Source: Erpobdella octoculata
Lineage: Eukaryota > Annelida > Clitellata > Hirudinida > Erpobdellidae
Direction: 5' to 3'
Assembly (NCBI GenBank): GCA_963978895.1
Contig: OZ022240.1
Coordinates: 10,111,307 to 10,175,306, forward strand
Length of the DNA: 64,000 nt
In this document: positions 1 to 16,003 of the stretch, one piece after another
How the letters are laid out: every line of letters starts with the position of its first letter
How positions within the stretch are numbered: position 1 is the first letter of the stretch
Made by a program: the position numbers and the translations under genes
The notes under the pieces: model-generated
Seen by the model: only the letters and a program-made list of their open reading frames with translations
What the model was told of the DNA's origin: nothing
The model's database searches: none

Positions 1-51
1 ATCGAAAATAATATAAAGGATTTAAAAAGAAAATAGAACAAAACATAAAAA

Positions 52-200
<149 letters not shown>

Positions 201-295
201 ACACATACACATACGTACATACAGCCATATATATATTTATAGCCATACAATATATATGGCTATAAATTCATACTCCAACACATAGTCAATTTTAT

Positions 296-536
296 TTTAT
301 TCAGCAAATGCGTTATTTTTTCAAGGTTGAGAAACATCCGCTTGCCTGAAAAATTGGCATGTCACGGTGTGTGATTTCAATTCATAAGCTCTGCTGAGTC
401 ACTTTCATTTGATTCCATCTAGAAATTCATAGAGAATAAGAGTTTAATAATTTATTCGCTTGCGAAAAGCAGCAAATGCGTTATTTTATCAACGTTGAAA
501 AGTCTCCACTTGCCCGAAAAATTGAGAGACAAAAAG
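296..536. repeat. Diverged direct duplication, no gene
   Basis: Two related segments start near 302 and 469 with the shared core CAGCAAATGCGTTATTTT, about 167 bp apart, each followed by a similar GTTGA..CCGCTTGCC-like stretch. No coding potential seen. This is probably the end of the decayed DNA transposon to its right. Confidence 0.55.
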
Positions 537-539
537 ATT

Positions 540-592
540 TGGGGGGGGGGGGGGAATTTTCCCCCCGGCCCCCCGGCTCCTACGCCTATGCT
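540..592 (-). mobile_element. Probable hAT terminal segment (G/C-tract hairpin)
   Basis: A run of G is followed by AATTTTCCCCCCGGCCCCCC and then the reverse complement of TAGGCGTAGGAGCC. GC-rich ends reading CGTAGGAGCC on the element strand are common at non-autonomous hAT ends. It lies directly downstream (minus strand) of the ZBED-like transposase remnant, so it may be that element's 3' end. No duplicated target site was found. Confidence 0.4.
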
Positions 593-598
593 AGATTT

Positions 599-1285
599 TC
601 ATATTTTAATTTTACGTTGCAAAGCTACAAGTTTATCTCTTGAACTTAGGAGATTTTCATGACAACCTTGCAGACCGGAGTTACCAACGTTCAAAAGTTG
701 AAGTTTATCTGCCAGATATGCCAGCTTAGCATACCAGAATTTATTATTAAGACAACTACAAAAATCAGTAAGTTTTTCATTTATGAAAAAGGCAAGCATC
801 TCCTCTCTCATCTCGTATGTCCGAGATAAAACTTTTCCTCTTGAGATCCATCTAACTTCCGTATGTAAAATTAAGCACAAGTGCCTGGATTCCATAGCAA
901 TGCAAAGCTGTGTGAATAAGCACAATTTCAGTGGCCTTGACTTAATAATATTTACCATTTTAACAACCTGATCTAGAACCAGTTATAGTTCATCTTTTAA
1001 TGTTTTTGATACAAGAGTTTCTCTATGAATGAAACAATGTGCTGTCATCAGATTGGGGTTTTTCTGTTATGCAAGAGACACAAAACCATTGACTGACCCT
1101 ATCATTGAGAGAGCACCATCTGTACAAATTCCCACACAAGATGTCCACAATAAACCAAAGCGTTCAAGATATTCTGTCAATATATCAAACACGTCTTGAC
1201 CTCTTGTTGTTCTTTCCAGTTCCTTACGACACAAAAATTGCTCAATGATTTCATCGTCATTTACTAATTTTTTATCTTTCGTTTT
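599..1285 (-). pseudogene. hAT transposase remnant, ZBED5/Buster-like
   Basis: The minus strand reads through the hAT DDE-domain landmarks in order. EIIEQFLCRKELERTTRG comes first, then GICTDGALSM with the acidic residue typical of the catalytic core, an HCFIHRE-like segment, then IKSRPL, HTEVRWISRGKVLSR and ADKLQLLNVGNSGLQG. These are characteristic of ZBED5-like domesticated hAT proteins and their parent Buster-type transposons. The frame is broken at about 1075 (shift) and by a stop after the FIHRE segment, so this is a dead transposon copy and not a host ZBED gene. The N-terminal BED finger and C-terminal dimerisation motif are missing. The longest open part is 599-958. Confidence 0.78.
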
Positions 1286-1383
1286 CGCACTGATAGTGCA
1301 CTTTTACCGCACACGGCATGCCACATTTTTAGTTGTTGAATGTAAACATAGATTAAATTAAATAAAGATTATTTTTCATACGA

Positions 1384-1725
1384 CAATTTATATAGCGCCG
1401 TATGCAGCAGAAGCCGCTTTAAGGGCGCTTTACAATGTTGGCAGCTTGCAGATAAGACTAACGGCGTATGCGGTGTTTTACGGCGCCACTGGTAGCCCCG
1501 CATACCACTCGATAGCTCCACAAGTGCTCGACGGACTTTAACCCCCAACCGAAGTTGGTACTCATTTATCGACCACTCAAGGAAGAAACGCTGAGATGAC
1601 GTGACCACATGTCAGTTAGTGAGTTAGTTTCTTGCTCAAAGAAACTACGTGCCCGGACTGGAAATCGAACCCTAGTCCTCCGACTTTCAAAGCCGGTGTC
1701 TATACCACTAGACCAGCACGTCCCA
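1384..1725 (-). mobile_element. tRNA-derived SINE, family 1, copy a
   Basis: The minus strand starts with a tRNA-like head: a box-A-like TGGTCTAGTGGTATAGA and a box-B match GGTTCGATTTCC. It continues into a body beginning TTTGAGCAAGAAACTAACTC and ends in the tail GGCGCTATATAAAT. The same head, body start and tail occur on the plus strand at 40098-40351, which defines the family. Copy a has a longer middle region of about 90 bp. Pol III promoter boxes are inferred from consensus. Its T-stem is more mutated than in copy b. Confidence 0.85.
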
Positions 1726-1955
1726 CAAACAAAACAAAACGTGTCGTTTTTAAACAAACGAACACAGTTTTAAAATATAAGTTTTTGATTTACGTTTATT
1801 TGTTAATATTTTTTTAATTTTTATATGAACTTCTTGCGGCACACTTGGCATAGGCTCGCGGCACACCCATTGAAAATCACTGATGTAAATGAATTTAAAA
1901 GACTGATCGATTGTCATTTTAAACCAAAGAATATTAGGGAAAGCTATAAAATAGA

Positions 1956-2541
<586 letters not shown>

Positions 2542-2609
2542 AATACCTAGATAAAAAAATAATAAGCACACACAATGTCACAAGAGCACAAATATACATA
2601 CATATATAT
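2542..2609 (-). mobile_element. Left half of an LTR split by PLE-A
   Basis: The segment contains CACACACAATGTCACAAGAG followed by CACAAATA and then TA-rich DNA. The same sequence (ATATCACAAGAGCACAAATA) lies at 35098-35150, also just left of a PLE. Right of both PLEs the flanks match again (4213-4323 and 37046-37138). The simplest reading is that one LTR type with an internal (TA)n tract received a different PLE family in each copy. Confidence 0.55.
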
Positions 2610-2737
2610 TCTTTTAGGCAAACTCGATTGAAAAAAGTGGCGCACTTGGCTGAATCGATTTTATTTTTAATTTTTTCCATTACTCTAAATCGGTTTAAAA
2701 ATAATTTATTCTCAAACACAAACTCCATAATCTTATA

Positions 2738-2781
2738 GGCTAATAGATCTATTTCGGCAATTTTTTGCCATCATCAGAGCC
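2738..2781 (-). ncRNA. Hammerhead ribozyme, type I (PLE-A, left arm)
   Basis: On the minus strand: stem I GGCT/AGCC, core CTGATGA, an extra T, stem II GGCAA/TTGCC with an AAAA loop, core GAAA, then stem III as the palindrome ATAGATCTAT and cleavage residue T. It is identical to the right-arm copy. The ATG in CTGATGATGG opens the PLE-A N-terminal frame. PLE pLTRs are known to carry hammerheads. Self-cleavage activity is inferred. Confidence 0.88.
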
Positions 2782-2957
2782 GTTTAACTTTTTAAAAATA
2801 AAATGCAGTGACTAAATGGTAAAAGATACAACTAATTGAAAGGAATTAAAATACAATTTAAATAAAATTTAAATTCATTATATACAAATGTAACAACATA
2901 AAAAATATTTAAATTAAAATAATTATAATAATAACAGTAATAACTAAATAATTAAGA

Positions 2958-3966
2958 TCAGTTAGTAAAGCCTTTAACAACGGAATTACAGTCAACTTCA
3001 AGGACGTGACTGGAAGAAGAATCACATATATTATCTATAACCTTTGAAACACAAACGTCTGGTACAAAACATTCATTCAACGAAGAAATACCTGAAGAAA
3101 CATTGGCACTATTAACATGCATATTTTTAACAGAAGTTGTAGATGAGTTAAAACATTTATTATTATTATTATTAGTTTTAATACTATTTAGAGAACCAAA
3201 AAGTTTAAGAGTTAAATCAAAAGAATACCATTGTTTATTAATTAAAGGCTTACATTTATTAATAGCTAAAGCTTCTTTTAATTTTAACTTAATGGGTTGA
3301 TTTTCTTTCATTAGTATACTGGTGTTATCAATTAGAAATTTATGTGATGGTTTGATTGAATGTTGTGTTGACATATGTTGGTATATGGCCATACTTTGAC
3401 AATGCATAGTCAATCTACGAGACAGAGTAGTTCTAGTATGACCAATGTAATTTTCCACCTGACCATGTGGAAACGGACACGAAAATTGGTATACTAGGTT
3501 GGTTTGTGCTACAGGGCTAGAAACATTATTTACACTATTTTTAATTAAAAGATTATGAGTTTTTCCATTGTTATAATAGATGTGTAACCTGAGTGTATTA
3601 TCTTTATTTACAACCTTAATATTATTATACACAATGTTTTTCAACACTTTTTCATCTATTTTATAATTATTAGACATCTGATTAGCATAATATAATGGAA
3701 TTATGCAAGAATTTGATGAGTTATTGGTATTAGGTTTTGAAACATGTTTTTTATCAGTAATACGTGACATAAATTTATTTATAGTTGAATCAACAATAGA
3801 ATTAGAATAATTATTATTTATCAAAAGTTGTTTCACTTGTAGAATTTCATGGTGAAAATCAGACCATGTTTCGGAAAATTTATAGGCCCTATTAATATAA
3901 TTATTGATAACATTTAGCTTATATCTTTCAGGACAATCGCTATTATAATTAAGACAATTGCCTGTG
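2958..3966 (-). pseudogene. PLE-A C-terminal part with GIY-YIG endonuclease (5'-truncated)
   Basis: An open reading frame of about 336 codons lacks the RT and starts at the inverted junction. It begins in the connector that follows the RT (NCLNYNSDCPERYKLNVINN, then LLINNNYSNSIVDSTINKF). It continues into the GIY-YIG domain with LVYQFSCPFPHG, the YIGHT motif, RTTLSRRLTMH and a later EALAINKCKPLINKQW that supplies the acidic residue. A Cys-Pro-x-Pro-His pair precedes the YIG strand, as in families C and D. After the domain comes an Asn/Ser-rich tail ending in GFTN. In intact PLEs this nuclease nicks the target for reverse transcription. This copy cannot act alone because the RT is missing. Confidence 0.85.
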
Positions 3967-3981
3967 TTTAAAAAGTTAAAC

Positions 3982-4025
3982 GGCTCTGATGATGGCAAAA
4001 AATTGCCGAAATAGATCTATTAGCC
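3982..4025 (+). ncRNA. Hammerhead ribozyme, type I (PLE-A, right arm)
   Basis: Mirror copy of 2738-2781 with the same 44 bases: stem I GGCT/AGCC, CTGATGA, stem II GGCAA/TTGCC, GAAA, palindromic stem III ATAGATCTAT, then T as the cleavage residue. Confidence 0.88.
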
Positions 4026-4176
4026 TATAAGATTATGGAGTTTGTGTTTGAGAATAAATTATTTTTAAACCGATTTAGAGTATTGGAAAAAGTTAAAAAT
4101 AAAATCGATTCAGCCAAGTGCGCCACTTTTTTCAGTCGAGTTTGCCTAAAAGAACATATAGCGCCGAAGTATTCAA
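4026..4176 (+). pseudogene. PLE-A N-terminal ORF fragment in pLTR
   Basis: Downstream of the ribozyme the frame reads [14 protein letters not shown], then CATFFSRVCLKEHIAPKY. This is the conserved W/C..F-R-CLKE-hIPxY block seen at the PLE N terminus in all families here. It ends at TA-rich DNA with no RT behind it. Confidence 0.75.
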
Positions 4177-4323
4177 AAATATATATATATATATACATAC
4201 ATATACACATACATAAATGACTTATTGTTTCAACATATCCAATCATTATAAAATGCACACATAATAAAATAAAAATACACAAATACCACGAAAATACGTA
4301 AGATGAATCATCTTCATCTTACA
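4177..4323 (-). mobile_element. 3' LTR end of Gmr1-like Gypsy element 1 (right half)
   Basis: On the minus strand the LTR starts TGTAAGATGAAGATG at 4323, directly after the purine tract GAAGAGGGGGGATA (4324-4338) that ends the internal region. The sequence down to the (TA)n at 4177-4213 matches 37046-37138. It contains the inverted pair GTAAGATGA/TCATCTTAC. PLE-A sits in the (TA)n inside this LTR. Confidence 0.68.
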
Positions 4324-4338
4324 TATCCCCCCTCTTCC
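4324..4338 (-). other. Polypurine tract of Gmr1-like element 1
   Basis: Minus strand GGAAGAGGGGGGATA immediately before the LTR start TGTAAGATG. Position and composition fit a plus-strand primer for an LTR retrotransposon. Confidence 0.65.
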
Positions 4339-4387
4339 GAAGAAAACACTAAGTGTTTTTTGTGTTACCTTTGGTGGATTTGTCTGC

Positions 4388-4639
4388 TCAGAAAATCAGC
4401 TCCAATATTTTCTTGTCCTTAATATAATTAACTTTGATTCTATATGGTTGAAGAGCTAATGCCCATCGCATAATGCGATCATTTCTGTACGTCGAAGAGT
4501 TAAGATATTTGAGAGGCTCATGATCAGTCACTAGAGTAAAGGGTCCACCATACAGGTATTTGCGGCATTTTTGAATTGCCCACACAATTGCTAAGCATTC
4601 TTTTTCAATTGTTGCATAGCGTCTTTCTCTGGGTAGCAA
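4388..4639 (-). pseudogene. RNaseH C-terminal part of Gmr1-like element 1
   Basis: The minus strand gives YATIEKECLAIVWAIQKCRK, then YGGPFTLVTDHEPLKYL and RIMRWALALQPY. These are the E-containing helix and TDHxPL motif of Gypsy RNaseH. The 5' half of this domain lies at 7278-7476, on the other side of the hAT insertion. The frame is continuous if the insertion and one target-site copy are ignored. Confidence 0.86.
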
Positions 4640-4647
4640 CTGCCGAC
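4640..4647. repeat. hAT target-site duplication, left copy
   Basis: CTGCCGAC, repeated exactly at 7270-7277 on the other side of the element. Eight base pairs is the hAT hallmark. Confidence 0.9.
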
Positions 4648-4689
4648 CAGGGAAGTCAATTAGGGGGGGCAGGGGGGGGGCGTTCGCCC

Positions 4690-6120
4690 CCCCCTGAGTT
4701 TTTAGTGGGCCCCCGGCACTAAAGTGGGCCCCACGCAGTTAAGTGGGCCCCACGCAGTTAAGTGGGCCCCACGCAGTTAAGTGGGCCCCACGCAGTTGAG
4801 TGGGCCCCACGCAGTTGAGTGGGCCCCACGCAGTTAAGTGGGCTCCACGCAGTTAAGTGGGCCCCATCACTAAAGTGGGCCCCACGCACTTAAGTTAGTG
4901 GGCCCCACGCACTTAAGTTAGTGGGCCCCACGCACTTAAGTTAGTGGGCCCCACGCACTTAAGTTAGTGGGCCCCACGCACTTAAGTTAGTGGGCCCCAC
5001 GCACTTAAGTTAGTGGGCCCCACGCACTTAAGTTAGTGGGCCCCACGCACTTAAGTTAGTGGGCCCCACGCACTTAAGTTAGTGGGCCCCACGCACTTAA
5101 GTTAGTGGCCTCTGCACTTAAGTGGGCTCCCGGCACCTAAGTGGGCCCCTACTTACTTAAGTGGCCCTTCCCGGACTTTTCAGTGGGTTTCCCGGCATTA
5201 AAATCCGGAGGGCCCACTAACTTAAGTTAGTGGGCCCCACGCACTTAAGTTAGTGGGCCCTCCGGATTTTTAAGTGGCCTTTCCCGGTATTTTCAGTGGG
5301 CCCCCGGCACTAAGGTGGCCCCACATACTCAAGGGGCCCCGGTACTAAAGGTTGGCCCCACGCAGTAAAGTGGGCCCCATCACTAAATGGGCCCAACGCA
5401 CTTAAGTGGGCCCCCGCCCTTAAGTAGTTTCCCGTGCTCAAGTGGTCTCCCGCGCTTAAGTGGGCCCCCGGCACATAAGTTAGTGGGCCCCTCCTGATTT
5501 TTGAATAGCCCTTCCCGAACGTTTCAGTAGGCCCCCGGCACTAAAGTTGGCCCCACGTACTTAAGGGGGCATTCTGCATTAAAGTGGGTCCCACGCAGTT
5601 AAAAGGGCCCAGCACTGAAGTGAGCCCTACGCACTCAAGGGGCTCCCGGCACTGATGTGGGCTCCACGCACTTAAGTGGGCTTCGGTCTTACGTGAGCCT
5701 CTGCACTTAAGTGGGCTCCGGCACCTAAGTGGGCCCCTACTTACTTAAGTGGCCCTTCCCGGACTTTTCAGTGGGTTTCCCGGCATTAAAATGGTTCCCC
5801 GCACTTAAGTGGGCTCCCCGCCCTGAGTGGTCCACCGCACTTAAGTGGCTCCCACCCCCGTTTTCACGTGAGCCACCACACTAAATTGGTCCCCCGCACT
5901 AAAGTGAGCCCCGGCACTCAAGTGGGTCCCTCTTAACTTTTAACTGGCCTTTTCCTGATTTTTGACTGGCCCTTCTCTGACTGTTAAGTAGCCCTCCCTG
6001 ACTTGTATGTAGGCTCCTGACTTTTAAGTGGGCCATGGTTAATATATGGGCACCTTTCAGACCATTACTTTTATAACTCATGGACATCATTTAGGGGGAC
6101 TGGGCTTCGGACTTTTATGT
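4690..6120. repeat. GC-rich minisatellite field with GGGCCC and CTTAAG palindromes
   Basis: Units begin at 19 bp (GTGGGCCCCACGCAGTTAA, about six copies from 4725). From about 4890 to 5110 they become roughly ten almost exact 23-bp copies (the same core ending ACTTAAGTTA). They then decay to 18-20 bp variants until about 6000. Each good unit carries two restriction-site-like palindromes, GGGCCC and CTTAAG. Composition contrasts sharply with the AT-rich surroundings. No coding role seen. Confidence 0.92.
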
Positions 6121-6369
6121 GAACCAATAGTTATTATATATGGGCCCCTGTAGGATTTTTTGGTGTTTTCAGTGAGATTTGAGAAGAGAAAAAGAGAAGC
6201 TTTTGTAATTATAGGATGCGGCCATATGTAGAAAAATGCCGTCCCGGTTGTAAAGATGGTTAGCGTTATTCATAGCCTGGCCAAGTAGGCTGTCCATAGA
6301 GAATAAAATAAAAAAGAGATGCTAAAGAAACTAGGAAGCTTGATCGTCCACGTCGAGATGGAGAGGTGT

Positions 6370-6650
6370 TAAAAAAGTTATGAACAGTTCAAAGTGGAAC
6401 GAGATAGGTCACAGATTTTGTATGCATGCATCGATCGCATTTTGTCTAAGTTGAACGCACGATTTACAGAAAATAGTGATATTCTTGCATGCCTGAATTC
6501 CTTCAATCCGCAATCTGATGATTTCCTCTCTGCACTCTGCAAACCGAATAAGAACACTTTTGCGGCCAGTCCCAACCCGGATAAAAAAATATCAAATTAT
6601 GATCAACGACAGGATAATTTGATATATATTACATATACTGATATTTGAGT
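6370..6650 (+). pseudogene. hAT transposase scrap (ZMYM1/TTF-type)
   Basis: One open stretch reads ACIDRILSKLNARFTENSDI, then LNSFNPQSDDFL. The pattern 'D-xIL-xxLxxRF-xExxDIL' followed by 'LxPxSxxFL' is typical of hAT transposases related to zinc finger MYM-type protein 1. About 85 codons remain, with no catalytic residues visible. It lies inside the hAT element and in its right half, as expected for an internally deleted derivative. Confidence 0.65.
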
Positions 6651-7269
6651 CTTAAAACACCTAGTATAAGGAACAATAAACTATTATCAAATAACGATAT
6701 TACCTTAATTTAAAATGCCAGCTTGTTTAGGTTAAAAAAAAAAGATTTGAACTATTAGCCTAGATCCATTTCATAAAAATTCAGTAGATACTTGCATTAT
6801 TGGGCCCAGAGGCATGGCTAAGGGGCTAAGGGGTGGGTAAGCTGCCCGGGCGACAGGGCGACATCATGGGGGTGACAGATTCATATTATACTAACTTTTT
6901 CAGAAATAAATGACTATAGCTTCTTTCGTTCATCAATATTAATTACCGTTCACAGCAGATTTTGATAGCTATACCCTTGTTCGTAGAGACAGTTGGAAAT
7001 GCTCTTATGATCACTCAGATGTTATGGTATGTGACCTCCCCCGGTCATCAGGTTTTTGGGAGGAAAAATAAAACAAGGGTTTCAAATTTTTTTTAAAAAG
7101 TGGCTCCAACTACCCCCCTCCCCGGTCATCAGGGTTTTAGGGAGAAAGAAGCAAAAGTTGTTATGCAGGGGGGCGCAAATTTTGTGTTTTGTGCCCAGGC
7201 GCAGAGGACCCTGAGTGGGCCCCTAATACATCTTGCCCCCCCTAAGGTTTTGCTGAAATGACGTCCCTG

Positions 7270-7277
7270 CTGCCGAC
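7270..7277. repeat. hAT target-site duplication, right copy
   Basis: CTGCCGAC, identical to 4640-4647. Confidence 0.9.
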
Positions 7278-7476
7278 TGAGGAACATCGTCGGATATTTG
7301 CCATCACTCCACCTTTGGAACAACAGTGCTCCTATGCCAGTATCAGAAGCATCTGTTTGCAAGATGAATTCGTTGGACAATTCTGGTATCCTAAGTATTG
7401 GTTTGCTTAAGACATGATGTTTCAGTCTGTCAAAAGCAGCCTGCTGTGCATTTTCCCATATCACTTTATTTGGCAA
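7278..7476 (-). pseudogene. RNaseH N-terminal part of Gmr1-like element 1
   Basis: The minus strand reads IWENAQQAAFDRLKHHVLS, then FILQTDASDTGIGALLFQ, the first catalytic Asp strand of Gypsy RNaseH (TDAS). It is interrupted by the hAT element immediately after the LSRQ-equivalent strand and continues at 4639. Confidence 0.88.
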
Positions 7477-8548
7477 ACCTTTTTTTTACCAATTCCGTTA
7501 AAGGGAAAGCAACTTCGGCAAACTGTGGGATGAATTTTCTATAATAGCTAATTAAACCAAGGAAAGATCGTACCTGTTTTTTTGTTGCTGGTATCGGAGA
7601 TTTTACCATTTTTTCGATAAGTTTTTCCGAAGGTTTTATGCCCCGGCCACGGATTTTATGTCCCAAAAATTCTATTTCTTGGTAACCAATGTGACATTTT
7701 GAAGGTTTAACCTTTCACCTTCGTAAAAAATAAACTCAGTGCTACCAAATGTGTCTCCCAAGAATCTGTATGAATCAACACGTCGTCAAGGTAGTTATGG
7801 AAATTGGGACACCCTTCTAACAATTTCCGCATTATTTTGCAAAATGTAGCTGGAGCATTTACCAATCCAAAAGGCATCACATTAAACTGTTATAGACCAC
7901 GATGAGTTGCGAAAGTCGTGTACTTTTTATCTTCGTGCCTCATCGGAACCTGCCAATAGCCTTTTGTCAAATCAAATTTTGAAAAATATTTGCAGCCGGT
8001 TAGTTGTACCAGAATATCTTCCGTATTTTCATGCGGGACTGGATCCAAAATTGTCACTTTATTAATTTTGCGATGGTCGCAGCAGATTCTTGTTGTACCG
8101 TCATTCTTTTTAACCATGACCACTGGTGCCACGAATGGAGAATTGGATGCTTCTATTATCCCGTTTCTAAGCAAATCGTCAATTTCCTCATCCAATTTCT
8201 CTCTTAGAGCAAACGGCAGAGGATAAGGTTTTTGACGAATAGGGTCCGAAGAGGTCAGATGCATCTCGTGTTCTCCTAGATGGGTGACACTTGGCACAGT
8301 CGAAAAAATATTTTTGAAGCTATGCAGAAGTTGCTGCAACTCGCGCTTTTGATGTGGGTCTAAGAATAAGAATATCCTCCAACTCTTCTTTGTTTTGGAC
8401 TTCAAGTAGTTCTATGTCGACTCCTTCTTCTGGTTCTGATTGCTCCTTCAACAACATTGCCCCACCTATTGTTGAACTGTCTAATCTTTTCTTATTATTA
8501 TTTTTTTTTGTTGGTCATAATTACGTACCACAAAGTCCTTCAGCATAT
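7466..8548 (-). pseudogene. Reverse transcriptase of Gmr1-like element 1
   Basis: Reading downward on the minus strand: LLRNGIIEASNSPFVAPVVM, RICCDHRKINK, FSKFDLTKGYWQVPM with the first catalytic Asp, a stop at 7890-7892 in place of the expected Tyr codon, MPFGLVNAPATF, NYLDDVLIH with the catalytic DD (near 7782-7793), then FLGHKIRGRGIKPS and VRSFLGLISYYRKF. The thumb and connection frame shifts near 7720. It follows the integrase C terminus directly through an Asn/Lys-rich linker, proving INT lies upstream of RT in the same element. Confidence 0.9.
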
Positions 8549-9604
8549 TTATGTGGTATACTTTTTTTTTCCTTTTAGATCAATACGATAGTCTACTTCG
8601 TTCAATTTGTCTAGAACTTCAAACGGACCCTGCCACTGCATTAATAACTTATTATTTGAAGATGGTTTTAAAATCAACACTTGTTGTCCCGGTTTTAAAG
8701 ATCGCTTTTTGGTAAAACGGTCATATTGCACTTTTTGACACTCTCGAGCTTTTTCAAGTTCGAAATGGGCAATATGGCAAGTTTCTTCTAGACGACTTTT
8801 TAAATCTAAAACGTACTGGTAAGTGGCTTTAACCTCCGTCGTATCTTCTGAATTTGTTAAGAGTTCTCGCATAATATTTAGTGGACCTCGGATACTCCTC
8901 CCATACAGTAGTTCAAAAGGGGCAAATTGAAGGCTATCCTGTTTTGTAGATCTGTAAGCAAAAAGCAACGGGTCGATGAATCTGTCCCATTCTTGAGGCT
9001 GCTCCGCACACACTCTTTTTAGCATTTTTTTAAGAGTGCCGTTGAACTTTTCAATAAGTCCGTTGCACATAGGATGATATGGCGTTGTAGTCAACTGTCT
9101 GATTGACAACAACCGACTGGTCTCTCGTAATATATTCGACATAAATTGTGTCCCTTGGTCACTAAGAATCTCATTCTTAATCCCCAGTCTCGAAAAGATT
9201 GTCACCAGTGCTTCCGCGACCGTTTCAGCTCTGATATTTTGTAAAGCTATGGCTTCTGGATATCTAGTGGCATAGTCCATGCAAGTTAATATCCACTTAT
9301 GACCTCTTTTTGATGGCGGAATGATTTCTCCGATAAGATCTACTGCCACCCGTTGAAAAGGACTCTGGATAATTGGCATCCTTCCCAAGGGCACCGGTCT
9401 TATCCTCCCTTTATCAATCGTTTTTTGACAAATTTCACAGGATTTGCAATATCGCGTAACTCGTGCTCCCAAATTAGGGAACCAGAAAATCTGTAATAGT
9501 CTATCTTTTGTTTTTTCAATGCCAAGATGACCTCCCATTGAACTATCATGGGCCAGTTGTAGGGCTTGTTCGATGGTTGCTTCAGGTAGGACCAATTGGT
9601 TCAC
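8549..9604 (-). pseudogene. Integrase of Gmr1-like element 1 (upstream of RT)
   Basis: A 351-codon open stretch. The zinc-binding HHCC module is AHDSSMGGHLGIEKTKDRL followed by CKSCEICQK. The catalytic core has VAVDLIG, LSDQGTQF and NGLIEKFNGTLKK, which supply D, D and E. A GPF module (WQGPFEVLDKLN) ends the protein. It is in frame with the protease open stretch upstream, separated by a single TAG at 9671-9673, and runs into the RT frame downstream after a small shift near 8550. Length and domains are complete for an integrase. Confidence 0.93.
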
Positions 9605-9670
9605 AATCCTATTTGGATCTTTTTTAAATCGTCTATATAAGAAGTTGTTTTTAACTACAAAACAATTCCT

Positions 9671-10375
9671 CTAATCGTCCTTTAAATCTTCCTGGACTTG
9701 TGACCAACATTTTTGTAAGGTAGAGTCTTCTTTTTGGTGTTTTTCAAAATCCTGTGCTGATAAGAAATTATTAATCACCGGGGTTTTTAGTAATAGACCA
9801 TCTTTCTTCTCTTCTTTTGCTTGTTGGCGTGTCATCACGGCTGCCGTAATCTTTTCTCTACTATTTAGGTTTCTGATGTTACCCATGATTAGGTCGCATA
9901 TAAGGTTTTTCATACATACGGCTTCAATGACTCCATTAAAAAAAATCGTTTCAACTTTTATCATCGCCGTGGGTGACATCCGAATGGTACCATCAATCAG
10001 AACACAACGCCTTAATCTACCTGTCATTTGTTGTAGTTGTGGAGCGACCAGTGCTTCTTTCACAATAATAGAGGTACACCCCGTGTCCCTCAAGACTTTC
10101 ACTGGACTTCCATTCACAAAGCCGCTTGTAAACTGGAGTTTCCCATCTGTGTGATGACAGGCATCCGCAATGACAGGCAAAACGCATCCACACTTCAATT
10201 CCACCTCATCCAATTTTCCTTCCATCACCATGGCAGCGCATGCATTCACAACGCCGGAATCCTTGCATGGTGCTGACGTAGTCGTCTCTTTCCGTGTTTG
10301 GCAAAATACTGGATTTCTAGGGCTACTTTCCCGACACTCTCTTGCCATGTGCCCCGTTTGATGACAGTTGTGAAC
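9671..10375 (-). pseudogene. Zinc knuckle and protease of Gmr1-like element 1
   Basis: Starts with half of a zinc knuckle (CHQTGHMAREC) at the fusion point with PLE-B. It continues through a Cys/His-rich linker (CGCVLPVIADACHH) to a retropepsin-like motif VKVLRDTGCTSIIVKEAL (D-T-G). It ends QVQEDLKDD before a TAG, beyond which the same frame leads into the integrase. The homologous region of element 2 (31409-31996) has the same layout, including VLRDTGCTAIMVKESL. Capsid is missing. Confidence 0.85.

Positions 10376-16002
<5,627 letters not shown>

Positions 16003-16003
<1 letters not shown>

Larger units (their letters stand above)
2610..4176. mobile_element. PLE-A composite: two head-to-head arms with 3' ends outward
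   Basis: A minus-strand copy (3966 to 2610) carries a GIY-YIG reading frame, a 3' UTR and the pLTR with a hammerhead. A plus-strand pLTR-only copy (3967 to 4176) joins it at its 5'-truncated end. Paired positions of the inverted arms sum to 6763, for example ribozyme ends 2738/4025 and 2781/3982. Both outer ends are PLE 3' ends abutting TA-rich DNA. The arms differ at several residues in the translated pLTR (FRVMEKI versus FRVLEKV), so they are not a fresh perfect palindrome. Confidence 0.82.
4648..7269. mobile_element. hAT transposon, 2622 bp, non-autonomous
   Basis: Terminal inverted repeats CAGGGAAGTCAATT (left) and CAGGGACGTCATTT (right, reverse complement) agree at 12 of 14 positions. 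The flanks are 8-bp duplications CTGCCGAC. Inside are a 1.4 kb field of GC-rich minisatellite, a transposase scrap (6370-6650), a 23-70 bp G/C tract near each end and two copies of a CCCCGGTCATCAGG-type motif near 7037 and 7122. No complete transposase is present, so it was probably mobilised in trans. Related fragments with the CCCCGGTCAT motif occur near 23131 and 24017. Confidence 0.9.
4324..10375 (-). mobile_element. Gmr1-like Gypsy retrotransposon 1 (5'-truncated, split by hAT)
   Basis: Domains along the minus strand are zinc knuckle, protease, integrase with GPF module, RT and RNaseH, then polypurine tract and LTR. Integrase lies before RT. This is the order of the Gmr1 group within Gypsy and not of ordinary Gypsy elements. 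The left side is fused to PLE-B at about 10375 with no LTR, so gag and the 5' LTR are lost. A 2622-bp hAT insertion splits the RNaseH. Stops at 9671 and 7890 and shifts near 8405 and 7720 make it inactive. Confidence 0.83.

Noticed and set aside
599..958. A host ZBED5 gene
   Set aside because: Only a C-terminal fragment, with frameshift and stop upstream and hAT-like terminal DNA next to it.
2958..3300. Leu-rich plus-strand open frame at 3103-3300
   Set aside because: Antisense shadow of the Asn-rich tail of the PLE-A endonuclease.
4690..5110. Regular 23-bp repeats resembling a CRISPR array
   Set aside because: No spacers, pure head-to-tail units, inside an animal hAT transposon.
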